The notes under the pieces are model-generated. The model saw nothing but the letters and a program-made list of their open reading frames with translations, had not been told where the DNA came from and searched no databases. 64,000 nucleotides of DNA from Rhizophagus clarus. Its lineage: Eukaryota; Glomeromycota; Glomeromycetes; Glomerales; Glomeraceae. The translations under genes were made by a program, and so were the position numbers. The stretch covers positions 1 through 64,000 of the forward strand of contig BLAL01000044.1 in the NCBI GenBank assembly GCA_015698045.1, read 5' to 3'. Of the stretch, positions 22,301 to 33,364 are shown one piece after another; the stretch's first letter is position 1; every line of letters begins with the position of its first letter.

Positions 22301-24016
22301 CAGGTTGGTAATAAAAACTTTTTTTTTTAAAAAAAAAAGAATCAAACTGACTTGTAATAACTGATAAACCATTAGATATCCCTTTCAATAAAACGATTTG
22401 TTCGAATTGGTGGTGAAATCCAAGAAGGTAATGACATCACAGCAGCTATTAAGAATATTGCTGGTACTTCAGTTGCCCATATAGAGCCAAATCGAACTAA
22501 AGGTAAACACTATATTTATTTAGAGTGTTTATTACTATTCATACTAATTAATAATAACAACTCATTGATAGAAAGTAAAGGAAAGTCTATGACTATACCA
22601 GGGATATCCAATTGGTTTGAATGGACCTGGCCAATTGAAGGTGAAGATGCGGGATATATAAAAGCACGAGCTATGCCAAATGTTGGAAATTGGACATCAT
22701 TTTCTCCTGCCCAGATTCAAAAATTCGCAAAAGGTGAAATTAATCAACCATTACCACAAGTCTCTGAGTCAACAGAACCAAAATCCCCATGGAAAATTCC
22801 AATTCCACACGCATCAGGTAAAGTGATAATTCTGGATAGTAGTTCAATAACTGCAATGAAATTGTATAACAAAAAATTTTTTTTATCAACAAATTACTAA
22901 ATATTGTTTAGTATATTAGTTTTTTTATTTCCAATAAAAGTTCAGACTCTTTCACTTACCATGCTTATTTTACGTTCTTTTATATCAAAACTCCTATATC
23001 CCTAATGATCAATATACTAGGACTTTGTCCAAAAAGATTGCCACTACAAGAATTAACAAATGAATTGCAAAATCGAAAAATTGATTATGAAAATCAAAAT
23101 AAGAGACGAAAATTAGTAGAAATTTTGGACAAAGAATTGACGAATGAAACCTTAGAAAATAAAGGTAATTATATATACTGTCTGCAGTACTTTACCTGTT
23201 ATGAAATATTTCTAACTTCATTTTATTTAGGATTATGTTTGAGAAATCGTAGTATGTCGCATAAAGAATATACTACAAGGTAAATTTGATAAATTCTCTT
23301 CAAAGAGATAACAAAGATTGAATATTTTATACATTGTAGACCACCTTTAGATATGACTGAATTTCCATTATCAAGTGGCTGGGCAACAAAAGAAGCTCAA
23401 AAATATGGAAAAAAGGGTAGTGGAAAACGTATAAAAAAAAGAATTTCAGCTATTTTAGAAGAATGTTTTTTGGCTGGAAATGTTGACAAGAGTTACCGAA
23501 TGACTGCCCAAGATATGTGGAATTTATTGACTTTAAGAGCGCAAGAAGGAGAAATTGAGAGTTCAGACATACCGAAAGTAACAACTATACAGGGTTGGAT
23601 AACTCGTTATGCAGCACAGTTGCGTGAAAAAAGTGCTCAAGTGGTACTTGAAGAGGTTTAAAAACAACACATATTTGTACTTTATATATCTGTAGTGTAG
23701 GTATTTTAGGTGAGAATCTGGCGAAGCGTCAAATAAAAGTAAAAAATTTTTTAATAAAATTTTTTTAAAAAATATATTATTGAAAACGTTAGGATAAACG
23801 TCATGTGTTACAAATATTTGTTGAATTTAAAGTTAATTTTAAGTGCGGTTATTCTGGGATGAAAAGTGGCGTTCACTGAAAATTAATTAGTGATCGACAA
23901 AAATTTGCACCAAAATTAAATATAAATTTTTTGCAGTTGACTCACGTATCACGAATTAATATATAAATAGTAATAATATATTATATATATTATATAATTT
24001 ATAGCCAATCATAGGA
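19342..24016 (+). mobile_element. Complete-looking 4.7-kb DNA transposon with DDE transposase
   Basis: Outer ends are similar in inverted orientation: ATTTTGATTGGTTAAA near 19344 against the complement of the CCAATCATAGG region near 24005, followed by matching AT-rich stretches. A second, stronger inverted block is TTAATTCGTGATACATGAGT, CAACTGCAAAAAA, TGTCGATCA (19527-19571) against 23888-23960. ACCTGAT occurs directly at both outer borders (19335-19341 and 24017-24023), a candidate 7-bp target-site duplication. The element holds a single spliced gene with no stop or frameshift. Confidence 0.75.
19681..23661 (+). CDS. Intact nine-exon DDE transposase-like protein, 1103 aa
   Basis: Exons: 19681-20700, 20766-21002, 21068-21487, 21557-22303, 22376-22502, 22572-22817, 23021-23164, 23231-23279 and 23340-23661. 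All junctions are GT-AG and all phases agree. The N-terminal part (1-340) is an uncharacterised globular region with many Trp/Phe. Around 580-610 there is a Cys/His-rich cluster (CINHC, FGEC, HHTHVCNEC) that may bind zinc. A DDE-like core follows: D680 in LLVVDYKMK, D762 in ISDNGPHYHNSE, and E797 (or E794) in LEAGEAKTTVDSHHAQ, giving 34 residues between the second D and E797. Residues near 940-970 (PLQELTNELQNRKIDYENQN) resemble a SAP-type DNA-binding helix pair. The element context and the DDE spacing support a transposase role (cut-and-paste, nuclear). The superfamily is not clear: it lacks the Plavaka, hAT and Tc1 signatures seen elsewhere in this window. Confidence 0.75.
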
Positions 24017-24023
24017 ACCTGAT

Positions 24024-26859
24024 TTTTAGGTTAACTTCTGATTCCCTTATTATGCATCCTTTTTCATATACTTTAATGTGTCCTTTTTTATATGCTTTAA
24101 TATGTTTTTTTCATATATATTTTTAATTATCATTAATTTTTAAACAAGCATAGCTTCATATTATTATTATTTAACATATTAGAATAATATTACAATTAAT
24201 TAAAGACAGTACTCTCAAACATTAATTAAAACTTTTTTTCTATTAATTAATTATTATATCATTCAAACATATTTTCATAATAACAAAATACAATTTCATA
24301 ACAATAAAAATATAATTTCATAACAATAAAAATATAATTTCATAACAATAAAAATATAATTTCATAACAATAAAAATATAATTTCATAACAATAAAAATA
24401 TAGTTTTATAATAACAAAAACAATTAATCAAAAATACCTTTAAAATTTTATTTAGGCAGAGTTTCTCATTATTATTAATATTTAAGAGCTAAAAAGCTAC
24501 TGAAATAAGTTGAAAAATACATCTTTTTATACAAAATTTTAGAATTATTTTTTATCTAATCTTACTTTCTTTTTTTCTATCAAATCTATTTTTCTTCCTA
24601 CAATTCCTTTCTGTTTTCACAATCATCAATGATTCAATGATAAATGATTCAATGGTAAATAATTCAATGGTAAATAATGAATTGTAATGTTTAGTATTAC
24701 ATTATTCTATTAGAATCTCTCCTTTCTTTCTCTGAATATAGTCATTCATTCTTCTTGATATTACATCATTTGGAAAGATATAGAATATTAAAGATATTTG
24801 ATTTCATTCTGTAATAGTAATAAGAAATATCAGGAAGTATTTCTTTCTACTTGAATCTATTTTCTTGTCTTCTAAAAAATGGTTGTTTATTCCCCTTATT
24901 ATTACATCATTTGAAAGATTAGGAATATTAAAGATATTTCATTTCTTTCCTATTTACTAATTCTTATTATATTGATTGTAATGCTTGACATTGCTTAACA
25001 TTACATCATCCCCTCCTTCCAATTATTCCTTTGATTAAGTTTTTATAAGAAATTATCCTTGCTATATTTCTAATACTATTTTTTCCTAATCTAAAATAAA
25101 TAAATAAAAATCTAAACTAAAAATAAAATCTAAACCAAAAATAAATCTAAAAATAACTTGTACTACTATGTCATGTGATTTGTATTATGTAATATTTCTA
25201 TCTATTATATTATCGTTTAATTGTTTTTATTACTATGATTTTTACACTATAATAGCTTTAACACCAAAAAAAAATGATTTGTTAAATATCTTTTATAATT
25301 CTATACCTTTCATATATTGTGTATTTAAAGAAAATTATTCTTTTATTAAATGATTATAGGGTTATTGATATATTAGTTATTTTTATTTTATTAAAAAAAA
25401 ATTTGGTATAAAAAAATTTATTATAAAAAGGGATATTTTTATATATACTGTTTTATAACTTTACTTTGTATAACGGTTGATATACAGTCCATAATTAATA
25501 AAATTTGGTTAATCAAAAGTTTTTCAAATGTTAATATCTATCTTACATTAATAATTCGCTATATAGTGTTCTTTGTTATATTGAGGTTTGCTATAGAAAA
25601 AGATGATTGTATATGTCATATCTCTAATTTTTTATAATTCTAGCTAAAGTATTAAAAATTACTATATTAGGTTATTATATAACATGAAACTTTTTTTTAA
25701 GTGATACTCATTTCACAAAAATTTTTTTTCTTATTTTTCAAAATAATCGTAACTGATTAGAATTTTATATAATATTATTTTTATAAAAAAAAAATTTCTA
25801 TACTAATCATATAACTTATATACAAATACATAGTATACAATTAAAAATAGTTATTTATATATAATTTTATATATATTTTTAGTTTTTTACAGAGTCTTAT
25901 TTACTAATACTAATAAAGATTATTATAAAAAAATAAAGATTTATTAATAGTTTTTATTTTACTTTTATTTTTAATTTTATTAACTAATTAATTTAAAAAG
26001 AAAAAAATCAAAATTAACCTTTATTTTTAAATATAATTTATTTATATATAATAGAATTTTTAAGTTTTTTATATATAATTTTTACTTTAAACTTATCATA
26101 AATATCCTATCTTAAAAGGATTTTTTTTTTATTATACAAAAAAGATATATATCCAATAAAAAGATTTTATTTAAAATAAAAAATTAGTAATTAAAAAAAA
26201 AAAATTAAAAAAAAAGTTAATAATCAACTTTTTTTTTATAATTTATTTTACTTATTTAATTTGAAAACTACCAAAAATTTAAACAATTAAAATATTATAT
26301 TATAATTAGTATTAAAGAAAATCAAATTCTTTATAATTCAAAATTGTCAACAGTTTCATCAAAATATTTATTTTATCTTTTGATACTTATTAAAATTACA
26401 AAATTAAATTATTTCTGAATTTAACTTTTTAATATATCTTATTAATAAATTATACTTTATAATATAATTTTATAAATCATATAATATAATAATTTTTACA
26501 TTTAGATGTTAAAATTACTATATTTAATTTTTTAAAATACTTTAATAATAATATGATTATACAATAAATAAAGTAATTATAATAAATAAAAATTTATTTT
26601 AAAATTAGAATTAATTGGTATAACATTTATTTTAATCACTTTTTCTATAATTATATTTGTTATAATTTTTTGTAATAGTATTTTTCTTTTGGTATTATAG
26701 TCTTCTTGAATTGTTGAAAGAATCCAATAAAACATTCCAAATAATAGCATATAAAGTATGATTATATAAAGTAAACTACTGTATTATATTCATTAGTATT
26801 AAAATTTGCTAGAAAATAGAATCTTTAAAACTAATAAAGTTAATAATAACACATAAATA
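24024..26859. other. Very AT-rich intergenic DNA
   Basis: No supported gene. It contains a 22-bp tandem repeat (24292-24415) and, around 25485-25600, words such as TTCGCTATATAGTGTTC and TTGAGGTTTGCTATAG that look like pogo/Tigger-type terminal sequence. A 61-codon frame at 25168-25353 has background composition. 24440-25020 holds repeated AATGATTCAATGGTAAAT and TTACATCATTTGRAAGAT words. Confidence 0.5.
24292..24415. repeat. 22-bp tandem repeat, about 5.5 copies
   Basis: The unit is ACAATAAAAATATAATTTCATA, given here only to mark the period. Copies are almost identical except for the last. Confidence 0.85.
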
Positions 26860-28060
26860 TCATTTTTTAATTTTCAAAGAAAAATCTACATGAGGAACAC
26901 CTTGAGATAGACTACCCATGCTCAAAATATCAATATCTATTAAAAAAAAAAAATTAAGCATAATTTTTTCATTTTATAAAGATTTTACAAATGACTTACC
27001 AGGTGAAAAATATTCAATTATATTCTCTTCAGAAATTCCACCACTTGATTCAATCAAAAAAGTTCTTTGTCCTACCCATTTTTGTTTCAATGTTTTAGCA
27101 GTTTGTTTTAAATAATCACCTTTCATATTATCCAACATAATAATATCAGCACCAGCTTCAATGGCTTCATTTGCTTCTTGTTCATTAAGACATTCTACTT
27201 CTATTTTTAGTGAAAATCCTCCTATTTTTCTTGCACGTTCAATAGCCTTTTTTATAGAACCTTGACTCCAGATATGATTATCTTTTAACATTATCATTGA
27301 TGACAAATCCATTCGATGAGTATCAGCTCCTCCAACAAGCATTCCATACTTTTCAACAATTCGAAACCCTTTAAATTTGTTATATAAGTAATTTAAATAT
27401 ATATATTATAAAAATTTGAATATACATACCAGGTGTTGTTTTTCTTGTCCCAGCAATTACACCTCGAAAATCACATTTTTCTTTTAATTTAATACACTTC
27501 CTACTCCTGTATAGAATAACTTCATCAATTATATAAACAAATAAAAAGTTTATATTTTTTCAATAATGATATACCTTGTAGCAATACCACTACAACGAGC
27601 CAAAATATTTAATGCAGTACGTTCTCCCAATAAAATGTTGCATGCCTTACCATAAACACGTGCAACTTCTTTTATTGGTTCAAATTCTTCACCTTCTTTT
27701 AAATTCCATTCAACTCTATCCAATTAAAAAGAATAAATCAGAATTTGTAATTAGAAAAAAAATCAAAATCAAACTTAAAAACCTGCATTCCAATTGGTTG
27801 AAAACTTCCTCAAAGAATGGTACACCAGCCACAACTCCCTATTATACTTGATACATAAGCCACAGATAGAACAAAAAACTTCTTAAAACTTCATAATATA
27901 TTACCGCGGATTTTCCATATAATATAGCAACTTCTTGAGTTTCTCCTACAACAAATCCTCCATAATCGAACGACGGTACATCTTCGTTTAACCAATTCCT
28001 AATATCTTGCTTATATGATGGTGACAGCAAATGGGTATAAATTGAATGAATTTCTGACAT
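26860..28060 (-). CDS. BNA6: Quinolinate phosphoribosyltransferase (nicotinate-nucleotide pyrophosphorylase)
   Basis: Converts quinolinate and PRPP to nicotinate mononucleotide, CO2 and PPi in de novo NAD synthesis. Six exons on the minus strand: 28060-27905, 27838-27783, 27715-27575, 27506-27430, 27368-27000 and 26936-26860. All junctions are GT-AG, total 876 nt, 291 aa, the usual size for the family. Family signatures in order: [50 protein letters not shown] (substrate-binding arginines); [20 protein letters not shown] with [40 protein letters not shown]; and the C-terminal [20 protein letters not shown]. No break seen. It is divergent from the UCS gene with only 145 bp between start codons, so the two probably share a promoter region. 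Confidence 0.96.
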
Positions 28061-28205
28061 TTTTCAGTTTTTTTTAAGATTAAAAAATTTTTTTGATCAT
28101 AAAAAAAAGAGATCAACAAACTCTGCATTTTATATTCCTGTGCAACGGGTTGTAGCACATATAAGCCAACCAATTCAACCATCATGTATTCAATGACTTT
28201 TTGAT
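28061..28205. promoter_or_regulatory. Bidirectional promoter region with an upstream ORF
   Basis: These 145 bp separate the start codons of the QPRTase (minus) and UCS (plus) genes and must hold both 5' regions. On the plus strand an upstream ORF, ATG 28184 to TGA 28204 (Met-Tyr-Ser-Met-Thr-Phe), ends one base before the UCS start codon at 28206. Its placement suggests leaky scanning or re-initiation if the transcript includes it. Confidence 0.5.
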
Positions 28206-30125
28206 ATGGATCTGAGTGCATCGGAAGAAGTTCAAATTAGTTATCTTAATTCTATTCTCCAGAAAGTGAATCTTACAGAAGATAATTTTAGCGAAACATT
28301 TATTAGATCAAGAGATTATATTAATCTTTTATCGCAATTTGGTAGTAGTAAATCTCGTAAAATAATTTCGTTATCATTACTAATATTAACAAAATTATTG
28401 GAAAAAAATCAATTAAAAAAAGAATTAAAAGTAATTACAAAAAAACAAATAGTAAAATGGATTAGTGATTCGATAAAACAACAAGAGAAATTAAATGGCA
28501 TTAAAGCATTATCAGCAATCTTTAATTTAGGGGAAAATAATATAGGAAAAAGTTGTTTAGAAAGAGATGATAATGATGAAGGAAGTATATTAACAGATTT
28601 AATGGAATTTGCAGAATTTGATAAGGAAGAAGTAAGAGAATCAATTGTAGAAATGTTATCAATAGCTTGTTCACAAGAACAATGTAGAAAGTTAATTAAA
28701 TTAAATTGTCAAGAATATTTAAGCAAATTAATGAGAAGTAAAAATTATAAAATAAAAAGTTTAGCTGCCGTTACGTTAACGAAACTAATGTTGGATGACA
28801 AATTAAGTTTATCAGGGGGAGGAAATCAAGAAAAGAAGAAAATCGTTAGCGAAGAAGAAGATGAAAATGAATTAGCAGGATTATTTCGAAATCTAGTATT
28901 AAATGAAGAATCAGAAATTGATGTTAGAGTTAACGCTATCGAAGGGTTAGCTTACGCTAGTTTAAAACCGACAGTTAAAGAAATGATCGCACACCATCCC
29001 ACTTTACTTAGAGAAATTTTTAAGTTAGCTAAAGAACAAGAAAATTTGAATAATAATTTATTATATGGAGTGGCTGTAATATTATTGAATATTACGTTAT
29101 ACAGGAAAAAATTAAGCGAAAATGAACGACAAATATTAAAATTGAAGAAAATTGCAGATGGTGAAAGTAGTTTTGAAATAGACCCTCTGGATGAAGACGA
29201 ATACGTTGAAACTCGAATAAAACAAATAATGAAATTAGGAGTAAATCAAACATTAAATTTATTATCAAAAAATCAAAGTCAAATTATACGTCAATTGGTT
29301 TCAAATATTTTTTTGAATTTAGCGACAGATCAGACAAATCGTGGTATTATTGTACAACAAGGTGGAGTTAAAATTTTAATTTCTTTAGTCATTAAAGAAG
29401 GTAATACAAAAGAAGGAAGGGTTTTTGCAACTCAAGCTTTAGCTAAAATTGCTATTACAATGAACCCAAATTTGGCATTTAGAGGTGAACGTTCTTCAGA
29501 TCTTGTTCGTCCTTTACTCAATTTATGTCAAGGAGAAAATGAACTATGCCAATTTGAATCTTTGATGGCGTTGACCAATTTAAGTAGTGTGGATAATGAT
29601 ATTAGAATGCGTATTTATGATTTAAAAGGGATTCCGATTATTGAAAATTTACAATTTTCTGAAAATACTTTGGTTCGTAGAGCGGCAACAGAATGTTTAT
29701 GTAATATGATGTTTTGTGAACCCGTATATGAATTATATAGTGATCCTCAATCGTCTATTAATAAGATTACCATTCTCGTTGCCTTTTCTGAGATTGATGA
29801 TTTTGAGACGAGAAGAGCTGCTTCAGGTGCTTTGGCCATTCTCTCAACTAATCCCAATGTATGTAAAATGATTCTGGATAGACCAAGAGGAATTCAAATT
29901 CTTAAAGATTTATTTAATGAAGATTCTTCTGAAATTCAGCACAGAGCAATCGAATGTCTTAAAAATATTGCTAATATTGATAAAGATAAGGCGGAATTAT
30001 TAGTTAAAGCCGATTTACACAAACGTATGTTGGAATTAGTTAAAGAAGGGAAGGTGGAATCAGTAGTAGTCACTTGTGCTGAAACATTAAAAATTTTTGC
30101 TAATCATGGTTTATTAAAAATTTGA
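28206..30125 (+). CDS. UCS-domain (UNC-45/She4/Cro1-type) myosin chaperone
   Basis: Single-exon gene of 639 aa made of ARM/HEAT-like helical repeats throughout. UCS proteins fold and stabilise myosin motor domains in the cytoplasm, and so support actin-based transport, endocytosis and cytokinesis. Seen: the N-terminal repeat region with SLLILTKLLEKNQ; KLNGIKALSAIFNLGENNIG; VRESIVEMLSIACSQEQCR, typical of the UNC-45 central domain; an acidic insertion near residue 220 (KIVSEEEDENEL); then C-terminal armadillo repeats such as GGVKILISLVIKEGN, VFATQALAKIAITMNP, CQFESLMALTNLSS, VRRAATECLCNMMF and TRRAASGALAILS. There is no TPR domain, as is usual for fungal UCS proteins. It is shorter than yeast She4, so an N-terminal difference is possible, but only 145 bp lie upstream. 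Confidence 0.88.
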   Translation: MDLSASEEVQISYLNSILQKVNLTEDNFSETFIRSRDYINLLSQFGSSKSRKIISLSLLILTKLLEKNQLKKELKVITKKQIVKWISDSIKQQEKLNGIKALSAIFNLGENNIGKSCLERDDNDEGSILTDLMEFAEFDKEEVRESIVEMLSIACSQEQCRKLIKLNCQEYLSKLMRSKNYKIKSLAAVTLTKLMLDDKLSLSGGGNQEKKKIVSEEEDENELAGLFRNLVLNEESEIDVRVNAIEGLAYASLKPTVKEMIAHHPTLLREIFKLAKEQENLNNNLLYGVAVILLNITLYRKKLSENERQILKLKKIADGESSFEIDPLDEDEYVETRIKQIMKLGVNQTLNLLSKNQSQIIRQLVSNIFLNLATDQTNRGIIVQQGGVKILISLVIKEGNTKEGRVFATQALAKIAITMNPNLAFRGERSSDLVRPLLNLCQGENELCQFESLMALTNLSSVDNDIRMRIYDLKGIPIIENLQFSENTLVRRAATECLCNMMFCEPVYELYSDPQSSINKITILVAFSEIDDFETRRAASGALAILSTNPNVCKMILDRPRGIQILKDLFNEDSSEIQHRAIECLKNIANIDKDKAELLVKADLHKRMLELVKEGKVESVVVTCAETLKIFANHGLLKI

Positions 30126-30310
30126 AGTTTTTCATTAAAATATTTCATCAAAATTTAAAATAAAATAATTGTGAAAGTGAAATTTTAAGAATAATCTCTC
30201 TCTCATGACTACGATCTCTATCAAACTCCTTACAGGAATCATCCAATTCTAAGCATTACTAATTAATAAAGATTATCGTCATTCTTTTTAATATTATTTA
30301 TTACCATCCT

Positions 30311-31470
30311 ATGATATCATCGATCGGCGTTTCATATTATCCACGCGATTCCGTGATAATTTCAAAATACAAAATAAACTTTTCGTATATTGGTGCATTG
30401 ATAATTTGCACAGTTAGCGGCACATCATATCTGTTTGGTGCTTATTCTACAGAATTGGCGGATAAACTAGAATTTAATTCTGTAGAAGTAAATACTATCA
30501 AATTACGATTTTATCTTAATGGCCCTTTCTTTGGTCATATATAGATCAAACAGGTGAAATAAAAATTGGACATAAATTTAACGTAAAAAAGTTTTAGTTT
30601 AAAATAAAATTCTCTCTTAACTTAGAATGTGTTTGGTGTCTTCCTTTGTGATGTTCTTTAGTTATCTTTGTGTTGCGCTAGCGTACAATAGCTTGCTACC
30701 TTCACCGTCACTTTTAATTTGTGCTTTTTGTTATTTTTTATGAGGATCGCGTCCGCAGCTGTATAAAAATCTTTTTTTTTTTTTTTTTTATATTGACCGC
30801 TTTTTAAGATTATTCTTTAATAGTCAATTGACATATTATTTATCTGAATAAATCTGATTTGTTCTTCGGTTTGTACTTAATTAATCAGTGTGTTTTTTTC
30901 ATAAAGGCGAGAAATCTTGAAATAAAATCAACGCGTCATGGAATTGCATTAAGTGCACAATTAGGCTTTTATGGGCTTTTTCATTCATTTTTTCGCGAAT
31001 CAATATATGGTTTTTTTAGAGGGAACGTTGACCATTTTTTAGTCCTTCTGGCAACTGTAACGGGTTTAGGTCAATTCATTGGAAGTTGGCTTCTTAACGT
31101 AGTTTTGCCGCCATCATCAGAACAACGTGAAGAAATTGTTGCGATAGCGAGAGCTAATCTTGAACAAGCAACAAACTCATCTAATAATAATTCTATTAAT
31201 AACGACAATGTTAAACAGCCAGATGAACAAGCCACTTTATTACCAGAAGCAGTCATTAATTATATTGCCTTTCAACACCATGAAGAAAATGATATTTGCG
31301 GATGAGACCTAGCTCAAGATAATGATGCAAGATTATTATTCTTTATATTATTCTTCATCGGCGGCACAGGTTTAATGTTCATCATTATTCACCACTATTA
31401 TGAATATCACACGTCAATACTAGATAGTTTATATTGGATGTGTATAAATATTAGTTCATTTGTGCAATAA
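30311..31470 (+). pseudogene. Decayed nodulin-like MFS transporter gene
   Basis: The left part (30311-30543) encodes a conserved first transmembrane segment of nodulin-like/monocarboxylate-type MFS carriers (IGALIICTVSGTSYLFGAYS, then LADKLEFNSVEVNTI), after which the frame degenerates (FYLNGPFFGHI, stop). The right part (30859-31304) has late MFS segments (GFYGLFHSFFRESIYGFFRG, ATVTGLGQFIGSWLLNVVLP). The in-frame TGA at 31303-31305 interrupts it, and the frame then continues as a further hydrophobic helix (RLLFFILFFIGGTGLMFIII) to TAA at 31470. The middle helices are missing and 30545-30858 is non-coding. An intact gene would encode roughly 500-600 aa with 12 helices, so this is a relic. Confidence 0.75.
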
Positions 31471-31588
31471 ATTCTATGCATTATTTTATTAAAGATTGCG
31501 GACTCTTTTTATAATGATATTTTTAACTAATATAAAACTTTTCACTATCCATAAGGATAAACTAAAGATTCTTAAATCCCCTAAATTT

Positions 31589-32133
31589 CTAACTATTTGG
31601 CATGGAAGTGTAAATGTGTGATGGATTCGTCCTCTATCCCATCGTAAAATTCATAATTAAAAATTAATATAATAATTAGTAATTAATAAAAAAATTATAT
31701 TAAAAAAGACTTACCCTCCACCATCTTTCTATATAAGGTTTTGTAAGAGCTATAAGGAGTAATCCACTCGTTATAATAATATAGAAATATACAATAACTT
31801 CATCCTTGTAAGAATCTCGTTCTATAAACAAAATCAAAATAAATCAAGGATAAAACCAATCTCCCTTAACAAAAAAAAACTACACTTACGAAAACATGTA
31901 GGAATTTCACAATCTTCTTTCGAAGTATTTTCTTTACAAAAAGCTAAATTACATTCAGAACATGTCTGATTCATTCCTAAAGGAACAATTGTTGAAATTT
32001 GATCACAAACACATTTACAAAAGGATCTAACATCTGCCGTTTGAACTATTGGTGTTACAACAAAAATAGTTAAACATAATGTTAAAAAATAATAATCATA
32101 AATTAAAACAAAAATTCTTTGTTTTAATGGCAT
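31589..32133 (-). CDS. Small cysteine-rich membrane protein, three exons
   Basis: Exons 32133-31890, 31821-31715 and 31633-31589 join in phase through GT-AG introns to give 131 aa. The N-terminus has a basic start and a hydrophobic segment (LTLCLTIFVVTPIV) that looks like a signal peptide or anchor. Then comes a cysteine-rich ectodomain with CKCVC, an N-x-T sequon in MNQTCSECNLAFC, and two more cysteines (CEIPTCF). A C-terminal transmembrane helix (VIVYFYIIITSGLLLIALTK) is followed by ERWWRRTNPSHIYTSMPNS. I recall similar Cys-patterned small membrane proteins in many fungi, of unknown function. The last exon is only 45 nt. It is divergent from the F-box-like gene, with 112 bp between start codons. 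Confidence 0.75.
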
Positions 32134-32245
32134 GTTTCTAAAAAATTTTTAAATAAATAATGCCTTCATAAATGGGCGCATGTTACACCCGGAAATTTAT
32201 ATGTCGTGCAATTTGTAAGTTCCCGGTAACCAAGCCGACTAAGCC

Positions 32246-33013
32246 ATGAATATAAAAGTCAGTCTGTACGTCATACTGTACGTCATTCAGATTTTATTTA
32301 CATTTATAGCTTGGTTTTTTTTAAACTTTCTTTATCAGTCAAAGAACATGTCTTCAAGGTTTGCAGGAATAATCATTGATCCACTTCCTGGAACCGATGA
32401 ATATGAATCGGGTCTAAAGATCTTCCTAAGAATTTGTAGATTTTTAAATCCGTATAATCTTCTCAAATTGTCATGTGTATGTAAAAAATTTAATGCGCTA
32501 TTGTGTTCAGAAAGATATTCTATTTCGTGCTTATGGAAACAATCTCGAATGAACTTTACACCATTTGGAAGTATGAAATGTCCTGAAGATATGTCAAATC
32601 GGGAGTTTACCAAGCTTTTGTGTATTGAAAACGGATGCCAAAATTGTTGGAATAAAAATGTCAGAATCTGCATTTATTGGATTCCAAGAGTTCGCTTATG
32701 TGAATCTTGTTTACTTTTACTAGTCATTACCAAAAAAGAGCTGGAGCAAAAATGGATAGTTCCCCCTGAACTAATTGATGTGATTCCACCAGTATTTCAT
32801 GAAGACCTTTGGAATGAAGGTAATCTTTGGGATGAAAGTAAAAAAAGTTATTGGATACCTCATGTGTATGAAATTCAATCTGAATATTGCACTCTGAAGT
32901 CAGCTGATGAAAAAAGTTCTTTGCTAACAGAAAGAAAACGTAAATTAAAAGAGTTAATGAACTTTAGTCGCATACAACATGAACTTACCTTAAATTGTAT
33001 CAGAACAAGCTGA
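32246..33013 (+). CDS. F-box-like protein
   Basis: Single-exon frame of 255 aa. The second in-frame ATG at 32348 (MSSRFAGIIID) is the likelier start, giving 221 aa, because the first 34 residues are a hydrophobic stretch unlike F-box proteins; use of the first ATG would make it membrane-anchored. The F-box-like segment is FLRICRFLNPYNLLKLSCVC, KKFNALL, with the downstream SCLWKQSR motif. A Cys pattern follows (CIENGCQNCWNKNVRICIYW, RLCESCLLLL) that may bind zinc. F-box proteins link substrates to SCF ubiquitin ligases through Skp1. Large F-box-type families are known in Rhizophagus. There are no repeats in the C-terminus, and the substrate cannot be guessed. Confidence 0.7.
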   Translation: MNIKVSLYVILYVIQILFTFIAWFFLNFLYQSKNMSSRFAGIIIDPLPGTDEYESGLKIFLRICRFLNPYNLLKLSCVCKKFNALLCSERYSISCLWKQSRMNFTPFGSMKCPEDMSNREFTKLLCIENGCQNCWNKNVRICIYWIPRVRLCESCLLLLVITKKELEQKWIVPPELIDVIPPVFHEDLWNEGNLWDESKKSYWIPHVYEIQSEYCTLKSADEKSSLLTERKRKLKELMNFSRIQHELTLNCIRTS

Positions 33014-33364
33014 AAGCACTTGGTGACTACGATGATATTTTGTCACTCTTATTAGTCACCAAGAGTTATTCAAATTCATCTGAAAATTGTAATCTCAAAA
33101 TTCCCTGTGCTGATTTTTACAAAAATAAAATGTAATTTTCAAATTCAAATATTGGTCTTCTATATGTAGTATAGATTATCATAAGTTACCACGTCCTGAG
33201 CAACCTATGGGATAACGGCGATCCCTAATTTAAATGTGCAACAAAGAGCTGAATTTTCAGTGTAACTTGATGTACGATTAAGTAAATATATAAATGCTAT
33301 AGATGCATGCCTCCGTTATTATTATTATTATTTTTCTTTTTCTAAAAATTAAAAAAGTGGAAAA
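33014..33364. other. Intergenic between the F-box-like and UGT genes
   Basis: No ORF. AATAAAATG at about 33124 may serve polyadenylation of the upstream gene. A TTATTATTATTATT run lies about 50 bp before the UGT start. Confidence 0.4.
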
